Below are positions 46,724 through 54,802 of a stretch of 64,000 nucleotides of DNA, piece after piece. The stretch covers positions 23,824 to 87,823 of the forward strand of contig CATKYJ010000017.1 in assembly GCA_949840885.1 (NCBI GenBank). Direction: 5' to 3'. Origin of the DNA: an uncultured Acetatifactor sp. (GTDB lineage Bacteria; Bacillota; Clostridia; Lachnospirales; Lachnospiraceae). The translations under genes and the position numbers were made by a program. Numbering within the stretch: the first letter of the stretch is position 1; the number at the start of each line of letters is the position of its first letter. Under the pieces are notes generated by a model, which ran no database searches, was not told where the DNA came from, and saw nothing but the letters and a program-made list of their open reading frames with translations.

Positions 46724-48502
46724 ATGAAACAAAAGAAATTTTCTCTGCTTCCATACCTGATGCAATATAAATGGTATTATCTGGGAGGGGTCATAGTCCT
46801 GACCCTTGTGGATCTGGCCAATCTCTATGTCCCTCAGTATACCGGGGAGATCATTGACGGGCTTACGGCAGGCAGGCTTGCCTATGAGGGCGTGATGGGA
46901 CTGATCCTGAAGCTGTTCATCGCAGGGGCGGTAATGGCCATAGGGCGCTTTGGATGGAGGTATTTTATCTTTGGTGCTGCCAGAGGCATCGAATACCGGC
47001 TCAGGGACGACATGTTCGGGCATCTGGAGACTTTGTCCGCCAGGTATTTTAACAGCCATAAGACAGGGGATCTGATGGCGCGGTTTACCAACGATCTGCA
47101 GGCCATCCGCATGGCAGTGGGCATGGCGGTGGTGACAGTGTTCGATGCAGTGGTGATGACGGCCATGGTTCTGGTGAAAATGGTGGTCTATGTGGATTTC
47201 AAGATGACGCTCTTAGCTTTGGTGCCCATGATTCTCATCGCCATCGGCTGCTATTTTTATGGAATCGAGGCCAAAAAGCGCCAGACGAAAAGGCAGGAGG
47301 CTTTTTCGGAACTGTCGGACAAGGTACAGGAAAGCCTGGCTGGCGTGCGGGTGCTGAAAGCTTTCGTGCAGGAGGAGCAGGACTTCAAGGCCTTTGAAAA
47401 GGCCAGCAGGAACAGTATGGATAGAAATCTTGACGTGGTGAAGCTGCGTGCAGCCTTTGGCCCTGCGCTGGATGCCATCATCGGCATAAGCCTTTTGATG
47501 ACGCTTTTGTTCGGCGGAAAGCTGGTGCTGGCAGGCAGCATATCCATCGGGAAGTTCGTGGCGTTCAATTCCTATATCGGCATGCTGGTATGGCCCATGA
47601 TCGCCTGCGGGGACTGTATCAACAACTTTTCCCAGGCAGCGGCGGCATTCCAGAGGATTGCAGCCATCTTCCGGGAGGAGCCGGACATTGTGGACAAGGC
47701 TCCGGCATCCCTTGCGGGGCAGGACATACATATCAAAGGAGACATCACTTTAAAGAATTTGACCTTTACCTATCCGGACGGAGAGGAGCCTGTGCTGAAA
47801 AATGTAAGCCTGCATGTGAAAGAGGGAGAGATGCTGGGGATCCTGGGACGGACGGGCAGCGGGAAGTCCAGCCTGGCGGATCTGCTGCTTAGGGTCTATG
47901 ACTGTGAGGACGGGGCATTGCTTTTGGATGGCAGGCCCATTACGGACTTCCCCTTGGCTGTGCTGCATCGGGATATGGCCTATGTGCCCCAGGACAATTT
48001 CCTGTTCTCTGACACTTTGGAGGAAAATATCGCTTTCGGGCTGGAGGAGCGGATAAGCGACCATCCCGAGTTGCGGGCCAGCATCCGGAAAGCGGCTCAG
48101 GCAGCCTGTATCCATGACAATATCGTGGAGTTCCCGGACGAGTACAAGACTCTGGTGGGCGAGCGCGGCGTCACGCTGTCAGGAGGGCAGAAGCAGAGAA
48201 GCTCTATTGCCAGGGCGCTGCTGATGGATGCAGCTGTATTGATCTTGGACGATTCCCTGTCTGCTGTGGACACGGACACGGAGGAGCAGATTCTGGAAAA
48301 TCTGATGGAACTGCGGAAAGGGAAGACTACAATTGTAGTCGCACATCGGATTTCTACCTTACAGAAAGCGGATCACGTTGCCGTGCTGACAGAGGGGGAG
48401 CTGACAGAGTATGGCACCCACGAGGAACTTCTGGAGATTCATGGGTTCTATGCCCACATTTATGAGAGGCAGCAGCTGGAGCGGGAATTGACCTCCCTAT
48501 AG
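46724..48502 (+). CDS. ABC exporter subunit 1 (permease-ATPase fusion)
   Basis: 592 residues. Six-helix membrane domain (about 15-310) then ATPase: Walker A GILGRTGSGKSSLADL, canonical signature LSGGQKQRSSIARAL, Walker B AAVLILDDSLSAVD, H-loop VVAHRISTLQ. The Walker B catalytic Glu is Asp (LDDS), as in the degenerate half of heterodimeric exporters. Pairs with the 48743 gene. Exports lipids, peptides or drugs; substrate unknown. Confidence 0.93.
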   Translation: MKQKKFSLLPYLMQYKWYYLGGVIVLTLVDLANLYVPQYTGEIIDGLTAGRLAYEGVMGLILKLFIAGAVMAIGRFGWRYFIFGAARGIEYRLRDDMFGHLETLSARYFNSHKTGDLMARFTNDLQAIRMAVGMAVVTVFDAVVMTAMVLVKMVVYVDFKMTLLALVPMILIAIGCYFYGIEAKKRQTKRQEAFSELSDKVQESLAGVRVLKAFVQEEQDFKAFEKASRNSMDRNLDVVKLRAAFGPALDAIIGISLLMTLLFGGKLVLAGSISIGKFVAFNSYIGMLVWPMIACGDCINNFSQAAAAFQRIAAIFREEPDIVDKAPASLAGQDIHIKGDITLKNLTFTYPDGEEPVLKNVSLHVKEGEMLGILGRTGSGKSSLADLLLRVYDCEDGALLLDGRPITDFPLAVLHRDMAYVPQDNFLFSDTLEENIAFGLEERISDHPELRASIRKAAQAACIHDNIVEFPDEYKTLVGERGVTLSGGQKQRSSIARALLMDAAVLILDDSLSAVDTDTEEQILENLMELRKGKTTIVVAHRISTLQKADHVAVLTEGELTEYGTHEELLEIHGFYAHIYERQQLERELTSL

Positions 48503-48517
48503 ACGGAAAAGCAGCCT

Positions 48518-48725
48518 AATTTCATGAGAGCATTTTCGAATGAAATTTTCTCTCATGAAAGCGCATCGAAAGGACTTTACCCTTTAGAGCCATCGCGCGG
48601 CGATTTAAGTAAAGTCGCGAAGATGCACGAGAGGAAATTTCATGAGAGCATTTTCGAATGAAATTTTCTCTCATGAAAGCGCATCGAAGGGACTTTACCC
48701 CTTTAGAGCCATCGCGCAGCGATTT
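48518..48725. repeat. Two direct repeats of ~88 bp with internal palindromes
   Basis: Copy 1 spans about 48518-48605, copy 2 about 48636-48725, nearly identical. Each carries TTTCATGAGAG and its complement CTCTCATGAAA, and a second part AAGGACTTTACCCTTTAGAG. The 240-bp gap between the two transporter genes consists almost wholly of this repeat and the second ribosome site. Confidence 0.85.
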
Positions 48726-48742
48726 TAATAGGAGGATTTCAA

Positions 48743-50518
48743 ATGAGTGCTTTGACAGAGGATAAGATAGAAGCGAATTATAAGGGGAATGCCCTGCTTC
48801 ACCTTTTGTCTTATATGAAGCCCTATATAGGCTGGGTAGCCATTTGCCTGGCGCTGGTTCTGGCGCTGACGGGGTTCGATCTGTACCGGCCGATTCTGAT
48901 CGGAGACGCCATTGACCTCTTTGAGTCTCAGGGAGACTATGGGGTCATTGTAGATACGGCCATAAAATACGGCATTGTCCTGGTCTTAAGCTTTGTGTTC
49001 AATATTACACAGACCTGGCTTTTGCAGAAGACCGGACAGAGCATCATTCTCACGGTGCGAAAGGAATTGTATGCCCATATCCAATCGCTGAGCAGCCGGT
49101 ATTTTGATCTGACGCCGGTGGGGAAGCTGGTGACCAGGGTCACCAATGACGTGGAAGCTCTGGACGAGATGTATTCAGGCATTCTGGTTCGGCTGTTCCG
49201 CAACATTGTGAAGATCATCGGGCTTGCGGCAGTGATGCTGATGCTGGACTGGAGGCTGTCCCTCATTTCGTTCCTGCTGCTGCCCGTGGTGGCAGTGCTG
49301 ACCGTGGTGTTCCGCAAGATTGCCAGGGAGACTTACCGCATTTCCAGGACAAGGCTTACGGACATCAACACTTTCCTCTCCGAGAATATCTCAGGCATGC
49401 GCATCATCCAGATCTTCGGCAGGGAGAAGCGGAAATTCCAGGAGTTCAATGACAAGAACTATAAGCTTTACCGGGCGTTTTACCGGGAGATGATGGTGTT
49501 TGCCATTTTCCGGCCCCTGATTTTCATGCTCAGCATCCTGGCGCTGATGACTGTGCTGGGAGTGGGCAGTAAGGATGTGCTAAACGGCACGATTTCCATT
49601 GGCACCCTGTATATTTTTGCCCAGTACATCCAGTCTTTCTTTGAGCCGATTCAGGAGCTGGCAGAGCAGTTCTCCACCCTGCAGTCCTCCATTGCCTCTG
49701 CGGAGAAGATCTTTACCATCATGAGCGAGGAGCCCCTTGTGAAAGAGGACGAGAATCCTATAGTCCTGCCTGAAATCAAGGGCCGCATTGAATTCTCTCA
49801 TGTATGGTTTGCCTATGACAATGAGAATTTTGTGCTGCGGGACGTGTCCTTTGTCATTGAGCCGGGAGAAAGGGTGGCTTTCGTAGGCGCCACCGGCGCA
49901 GGAAAATCTTCTATTTTGAACCTGATCGGACGGTATTACGATATTCAGAAAGGAAATATCTACATTGACGGAGTGGACATCAGGAAACTTTCCAAGAAGC
50001 AGCTTCGCAGCGCCATCGGACAGATGCAGCAGGACGTGTTCGTGTTCGAGGGGAATGTGGAATACAATATCCGGCTGCATGACGAGGACATCACTTCACA
50101 GGATATTAAGGAAGCGGCGGAATATGTGAATGCTTCCCATTTCATCGAAAAGCTTCCCCAGGGCTATCAGGAGCCGGTGACAGAGAGGGGCTCTACTTTT
50201 TCCGCAGGGGAGAGGCAGCTCTTGTCCTTTGCAAGGACACTTGCGCACAAACCCAGCATTTTGGTGATGGACGAGGCCACGGCCAATATCGATACGGAGA
50301 CGGAGATTTTGATTCAGGAGGCTCTGGAAAAGCTGATGCGGGGACGAACCACTATCATGGTGGCCCACCGCCTGTCCACGATTCAGCATGCGGACTGCAT
50401 CATGGTCATGCACAAGGGCAAGATCAGGGAACAGGGCACCCATCAGGAACTGCTGGCACAGGGCGGCATCTATAAAAAACTGTATGAGCTTCAGATTCAC
50501 CATGAGGCTACGGCATGA
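48743..50518 (+). CDS. ABC exporter subunit 2 (permease-ATPase fusion)
   Basis: 591 residues, ATG 48743 behind TAGGAGGATTTCAA. Membrane domain with LSSRYFDLTPVGKLVTRVTN, ATPase with Walker A FVGATGAGKSSILNLI, signature FSAGERQLLSFARTL (degenerate), Walker B ILVMDEATANIDTET with catalytic Glu, H-loop MVAHRLSTIQ. The normal Glu here and normal LSGGQ in subunit 1 make one functional ATP site, the hallmark of LmrCD/TM287-288-type heterodimers. Confidence 0.93.
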   Translation: MSALTEDKIEANYKGNALLHLLSYMKPYIGWVAICLALVLALTGFDLYRPILIGDAIDLFESQGDYGVIVDTAIKYGIVLVLSFVFNITQTWLLQKTGQSIILTVRKELYAHIQSLSSRYFDLTPVGKLVTRVTNDVEALDEMYSGILVRLFRNIVKIIGLAAVMLMLDWRLSLISFLLLPVVAVLTVVFRKIARETYRISRTRLTDINTFLSENISGMRIIQIFGREKRKFQEFNDKNYKLYRAFYREMMVFAIFRPLIFMLSILALMTVLGVGSKDVLNGTISIGTLYIFAQYIQSFFEPIQELAEQFSTLQSSIASAEKIFTIMSEEPLVKEDENPIVLPEIKGRIEFSHVWFAYDNENFVLRDVSFVIEPGERVAFVGATGAGKSSILNLIGRYYDIQKGNIYIDGVDIRKLSKKQLRSAIGQMQQDVFVFEGNVEYNIRLHDEDITSQDIKEAAEYVNASHFIEKLPQGYQEPVTERGSTFSAGERQLLSFARTLAHKPSILVMDEATANIDTETEILIQEALEKLMRGRTTIMVAHRLSTIQHADCIMVMHKGKIREQGTHQELLAQGGIYKKLYELQIHHEATA

Positions 50519-50683
50519 TTTCCTGCACGGGATATGTGTGCGGCGGAACTGGCACAGACGAAGTGACGGAGCCATCCTCCGGAAAGACGCAATACCCGGT
50601 GCCGGGAGAGACATGCTGCAGATACTATGACACTGTGGTCGCAGGAGAAGAGTTAAAACACAATTTGGCTGGGAGGCAGGATT

Positions 50684-51250
50684 ATGCTTAGAGACGCGGT
50701 GGAAGCAAACCGGCTGGAAGAGGTCAGGAGGCTGTATGAGGCATCCTTTCCCAGGTCGGAGAAGAAGCCCTTTGGGTTCATCATGAAGAAGCGGAAAAAA
50801 GGATTTTTTGATGTCCTTTCCATTGAGGATGGGAAAGGGCGCTTCTGCGGACTGGCCATTATGATGCTGTCCGGAGGGCGGGCATTGCTGGACTATCTTG
50901 CCATTGCCCCTGACAGCCAGGGAACCGGGGTGGGGAGCCGAACCCTGCAGGAGTTGCGGGAGCGGTATGGAGAAGAAAAAATCGTAGTGGAAATCGAGAG
51001 CACGCTGGGGCTTGGCGGCAGTGCCGAGGGGAACTTAGACGGGGACAAGGACAAAAGGCTGCGCAGAAAGGCGTTTTATCTCAGAAACGGCATGGTTCCT
51101 ATGGGTTTTCTGGTGGAATTGTTCGGAGTGGAGATGGAAGTGCTGACTTTTGGCAAGAAAATTACATTTGACCAATACTACGCCATTTACAGGGAGGTTC
51201 TGCCACAGCTACTGGCGAAGAAGATACGGTTGCAGCCCCCACGTTCTTAA
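50684..51250 (+). CDS. GNAT family N-acetyltransferase
   Basis: 188 residues, ATG 50684 behind TGGGAGGCAGGATT. LYEASFPRSEKKPFGFIMKK, strands around FCGLAIMMLSGGRALLDYLA and the acetyl-CoA loop IAPDSQGTGVGSRTLQELRE, then RKAFYLRNGMVPMGF. Substrate unknown. The 165-bp gap before it shows nothing clear apart from the ribosome site. Confidence 0.87.
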   Translation: MLRDAVEANRLEEVRRLYEASFPRSEKKPFGFIMKKRKKGFFDVLSIEDGKGRFCGLAIMMLSGGRALLDYLAIAPDSQGTGVGSRTLQELRERYGEEKIVVEIESTLGLGGSAEGNLDGDKDKRLRRKAFYLRNGMVPMGFLVELFGVEMEVLTFGKKITFDQYYAIYREVLPQLLAKKIRLQPPRS

Positions 51251-51368
51251 TGCAGGTACCTTTAAGGCAGCTAAAGGCGGCAAATACCATTTCCGCTAAT
51301 GGATTGTGATCACTGTGGTCATTTTAAGCCTACAGGAGAAGAATGTCTTTTCCGGTGGGCTTTTTCAG

Positions 51369-51461
51369 TTGAAGAAAAGACAGCTTTTGTGTATAATAGA
51401 ATCAAAGAGATGATTCTATTATCAAAATACTATAATAGAATCAAAAAGAAGATTCTATTAT
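51369..51461 (+). promoter_or_regulatory. glpK promoter with two tandem palindromes
   Basis: TTGAAG (51369-51374), 17 bp, TATAAT (51392-51397). The -10 begins a perfect palindrome ATAATAGAATCA / TGATTCTATTAT (51393-51422); a second, ATAATAGAATC / GATTCTATTAT, follows at 51432-51461. Both would form hairpins in RNA or bind a dimeric regulator in DNA. Confidence 0.78.
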
Positions 51462-51514
51462 CAAACTTCGGTTCCACAGTGCAGCGTTCGGCAATTGCAG
51501 AAAGGAAAGCGCAT

Positions 51515-53008
51515 ATGCAAAAGTATATCCTGGCTTTAGATCAAGGCACTACAAGTTCCAGGTGCATCCTGTTCGACAGGGCAGGCGCCATCTGCTCCAT
51601 GTCCCAGAAAGAGTTCACGCAGATCTACCCAAAGCCCGGCTGGGTGGAGCACAATCCAAAGGAAATCTGGTCCTCCCAACTGTCCGTGGCCACGGAATGC
51701 ATGGCCATGGCCGGCGCAGGCGCAGAGCAGATAGCAGCCATTGGCATCACCAATCAGAGGGAGACTACGATTTTGTGGGACAAAAATACCGGCGAGCCTG
51801 TGTATAATGCCATCGTATGGCAGTGCCGCCGGACCTCGGACATGATCGAGGCATTGAAAAAGGACGGCTTTGACCAAAAAATCCGGGAAAAGACAGGGCT
51901 GGTGCCGGATGCCTATTTCAGCGCCTCCAAGATAGCATGGATTCTGGAAAATGTGCCCGGAGCCAGGGAAAAGGCAGAAAAAGGAGAATTGCTGTTCGGC
52001 ACGGTGGACACATGGCTTATCTGGAACCTTACCAAGGGCGCGGTGCATGTGACGGATTATACCAATGCTTCCCGCACCATGCTGTTCGATATCCACAAAC
52101 TGGTCTGGGACAGGGAGATCATGGAGCGATTCGGCATTCCGGAGCAAATCCTGCCCCGGGTGCGGCCTTCCAGCTGTATCTACGGGCATACGGAGGCCTC
52201 GGTACTGGGCGGACAGATTCCCATTTCCGGCGCGGCAGGGGACCAGCAGGCAGCTTTGTTCGGCCAGTGCTGCTTTGAGCGGGGCGAGGTGAAGAATACA
52301 TATGGAACAGGCTGCTTTTTGCTGATGAATACAGGAAAGGATGCAATCGCCTCCCGGTCGGGGCTGCTCACCACCATTGCGGCCGGAACCAGCAGTGAGC
52401 CGGAGTATGCGCTGGAGGGCAGCGTGTTTGTGGCAGGGGCGGGGATTCAGTGGCTGCGGGACAGCATGCGTATGATTAAAAACGCCGCCCAGTCAGAACG
52501 ATACTGTGAAGCCGTGGAGGATACCGCAGGCGTCTATCTGGTGCCTGCCTTTGCGGGACTGGGAGCTCCTTACTGGAATCAGTATGCCAGAGGCACTGTG
52601 GTGGGGCTGACCAGGGGCTGTACCAAGGAGCATTTTATACGGGCCGCGCTGGAATCCATTGCCTATCAGACAGCGGATGTGCTTCGCGCCATGGAGCAGG
52701 ACAGCGGCATCCGGCTGAAAGGCCTGAAAGTGGACGGCGGAGCCAGCGCCAATGACTTTTTGATGCAGTTCCAGGCGGATATTGTGGACACGCCGGTTCG
52801 CAGGCCTGAGTGCATCGAGACTACGGCTCTCGGGGCCGCTTATCTGGCAGGCCTGGCAGTGGGATACTGGAGAGACAGGGAGGAAATCCGGGAGAACTGG
52901 CGGGTGGGCAGGGTGTTTGAGCCTGCCATGGAAGACGGGAGGCGTGAGCAGCTGCTGAAGGGCTGGAAACGCGCCGTGAAATGCGCCCTTGTCTGGGCAG
53001 AGGACTGA
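51515..53008 (+). CDS. glpK: Glycerol kinase
   Basis: 497 residues from ATG 51515 behind AAAGGAAAGCGCAT; the frame is open further upstream through the palindromes but without homology. FGGY kinase: [91 protein letters not shown]. Phosphorylates glycerol to glycerol 3-phosphate in the cytosol. Length matches the family (about 500). No facilitator (glpF) is adjacent. Confidence 0.95.
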   Translation: MQKYILALDQGTTSSRCILFDRAGAICSMSQKEFTQIYPKPGWVEHNPKEIWSSQLSVATECMAMAGAGAEQIAAIGITNQRETTILWDKNTGEPVYNAIVWQCRRTSDMIEALKKDGFDQKIREKTGLVPDAYFSASKIAWILENVPGAREKAEKGELLFGTVDTWLIWNLTKGAVHVTDYTNASRTMLFDIHKLVWDREIMERFGIPEQILPRVRPSSCIYGHTEASVLGGQIPISGAAGDQQAALFGQCCFERGEVKNTYGTGCFLLMNTGKDAIASRSGLLTTIAAGTSSEPEYALEGSVFVAGAGIQWLRDSMRMIKNAAQSERYCEAVEDTAGVYLVPAFAGLGAPYWNQYARGTVVGLTRGCTKEHFIRAALESIAYQTADVLRAMEQDSGIRLKGLKVDGGASANDFLMQFQADIVDTPVRRPECIETTALGAAYLAGLAVGYWRDREEIRENWRVGRVFEPAMEDGRREQLLKGWKRAVKCALVWAED

Positions 53009-53041
53009 CATGGGAACCTGGCATCTGTGAAAAAAGCTGTT

Positions 53042-53071
53042 CCCCCAGGCGGCAAGACATGCCTATGGGGG
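53042..53071 (+). terminator. Hairpin behind glpK
   Basis: CCCCCAGGC / GCCTATGGGGG with one bulge, 33 bp after the glpK stop. Weak T tract; a better terminator follows at 53083. Confidence 0.45.
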
Positions 53072-53082
53072 TTATAAAAGCG

Positions 53083-53137
53083 AAAAAACAGGGCAGACTT
53101 ATCCGCTGCAAAAGCGAAAGTCGATCCTGTTTTTTTG
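53083..53137 (+). terminator. glpK terminator
   Basis: AAAAAACAGG (53083-53092) pairs with CCTGTTTTTT (53126-53135), with GACTT/AAAGTC extending inside, followed by T residues. Confidence 0.75.
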
Positions 53138-53157
53138 TCGCCAGGATAGAATGGGGA

Positions 53158-53186
53158 TGTTACCTTTTCCCCTTTTCATGCGTGTA
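53158..53186 (+). promoter_or_regulatory. ECF-type promoter of the sigma factor gene
   Basis: TGTTACC (53158-53164), 16 bp, CGTGTA (53181-53186). An AAC-like -35 with CGT at -10 is the ECF pattern, so the sigma factor probably drives its own gene. Confidence 0.55.
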
Positions 53187-53206
53187 TATGACAGGGAGGT
53201 AGATAA

Positions 53207-53674
53207 ATGGACGCTGAGAGGGACATAAGGGAAGCGGTCGTGAAGTATAGCGACATGCTCTACAGAATATGCATTGTCATGCTCTGCAATGAGCAGGACG
53301 CCCAGGATGCCATCCAGGACACTTTCTGCCGGTATCTGGAAAAGAAGCCCGAATTCCGTGAGGAAGAGCACGAAAAGGCCTGGCTGATCCGGGTGGCCAC
53401 CAATATCTGCCGGGATATGATACGTTTCCGGCTCCGGCACCCAAAGGTCTGCATCGATGATCTGGAGAACTGCCTCGCAGCGCCGGAGCACAAGGAGACG
53501 CTGCGGGAACTTCTGGAGCTGCCCGTGAAGCAGAAGACTGTCATATATCTGCATTATGTGGAGGGATACCAGGTGCGGGAGATAGCGGACATCCTTGGCA
53601 TCTCGGAGGGCGCGGTGAAGATGCGGCTGTGCCGGGCCAGGGAACAGATGCGGCTGACATGGAAGTCCGGCTAA
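53207..53674 (+). CDS. ECF-type RNA polymerase sigma factor
   Basis: 155 residues, ATG 53207 behind AGGGAGGTAGATAA. Region 2: YSDMLYRICIVMLCNEQDAQ, DAIQDTFCRYLEKKPEF, AWLIRVATNICRDMIRFR. Region 4: VKQKTVIYLHYVEGYQVREI, ADILGISEGAVKMRLCRARE. Directs polymerase to promoters such as 53158-53186. The protein at 53810, with one membrane helix, is the natural anti-sigma candidate. Confidence 0.93.
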   Translation: MDAERDIREAVVKYSDMLYRICIVMLCNEQDAQDAIQDTFCRYLEKKPEFREEEHEKAWLIRVATNICRDMIRFRLRHPKVCIDDLENCLAAPEHKETLRELLELPVKQKTVIYLHYVEGYQVREIADILGISEGAVKMRLCRAREQMRLTWKSG

Positions 53675-53809
53675 AATGTCAGGAACAGCGGTAAAGTTTG
53701 CCATAGGTTTACAGCATCTGACGCTGGGGAGTCGGGTGACAATGGAAGAAGAGCATTCCATGGCAAATGCTGGCGGCCGTTAGTATAAATGAAAGAAAGG
53801 GTATGGCGG

Positions 53810-54784
53810 ATGAGCGGAATCAGGGTAAAGGAAACCATGGAACAGATTCACATGCCGGAGGAAATGCAGGAGCAGATCATCCAAAACATTCAGGACCGGA
53901 TGGAAGCGAAACGTTTCATAGAAAAGGAGCGTTCCGTGGGGAGCGGCAGAATTAGAATGCAGAAGGGAAAATGGAAAAGAAATCAGAAAGAAAACCTGCC
54001 CGGAAAAGAAAAGGCTTTCTGGATGAAAAAGGCGGCGGCAGCGGCGGTCATTGTGCTGACAGCAGGAATCGTGGGCATTCCGGTACAGGGGGTCGTCCGC
54101 AGCTTCGTGGCAGCGCGGATGGAGAAGATTCCAGAGGCGGAGCTGAAAGACATCGTTCGCATAGTATACGAGCGAGAGGCGGAGGCGGATAGCTTTTCCA
54201 GGGAGTTTTCGGACAGCGAGAACGCCCGGTGGAAAACTCTCCTGCAAGCCTATGGCGACGGCATATTCCCGGAGAGGACGATTTGCCTGGTGGAGCGCGG
54301 GGAGGAGATGCCGGAGGGAATTTTATGCTATGTCATCCAGACAGGATACTTCAATCTGCCTGAACGGGAGATGACGGACGAGGAACTGCTGCAGATGATT
54401 GATTTCAACAAGGTAAGGAACTATGCCCTTGCCCGGACTCCGGCAGGCCAGGAGGCGTGCAGGGAACAGCAGGCAAGGCAGGAGGAGCTAAAGCGCCGGG
54501 TGGCAGAGGAGGGCGGCATCGGCAGAGAAGAGGCCGAGACAATAGCGGCGGCCCGGATGGAATCCCAGCTGGGAGTACAGGCGAAAGGGACGAAATACAG
54601 TTATGTGTATTTGGAGGACATATCGAAAACGGACTACGCCCATAAATCAGATGTGGCATATATCATCGTACTGCAGCCTGCAAAAGGCGGAGTCCCTTAC
54701 GTCTGCAGGATTGATGCCGCGGACGGGAGCATTCTGGAAGCGGGGGAAAACCTGCCTTATGCGAGGAATATTCTGGATGAATAG
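53810..54784 (+). CDS. Putative membrane anti-sigma factor
   Basis: 324 residues from ATG 53810 (53789 is an in-frame alternative without a ribosome site). Cytoplasmic N-terminus with IRVKETMEQIHMPEEMQEQI, IQNIQDRMEA, a single membrane helix at about residue 75 (MKKAAAAAVIVLTAGIVGIP), then an extracytoplasmic helical domain ending in a PepSY-like strand pair (VPYVCRIDAADGSILEAGE). Position behind an ECF gene and topology suggest an anti-sigma factor; it lacks the zinc-type HxxxCxxC motif. Confidence 0.68.
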   Translation: MSGIRVKETMEQIHMPEEMQEQIIQNIQDRMEAKRFIEKERSVGSGRIRMQKGKWKRNQKENLPGKEKAFWMKKAAAAAVIVLTAGIVGIPVQGVVRSFVAARMEKIPEAELKDIVRIVYEREAEADSFSREFSDSENARWKTLLQAYGDGIFPERTICLVERGEEMPEGILCYVIQTGYFNLPEREMTDEELLQMIDFNKVRNYALARTPAGQEACREQQARQEELKRRVAEEGGIGREEAETIAAARMESQLGVQAKGTKYSYVYLEDISKTDYAHKSDVAYIIVLQPAKGGVPYVCRIDAADGSILEAGENLPYARNILDE

Positions 54785-54802
54785 TGATAAGAGGAGCGCA
54801 GA

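Noticed and set aside
48518..48725. CRISPR array
   Set aside because: Only two long copies with palindromic structure and one interval; no regular short repeats or cas genes anywhere in the window.
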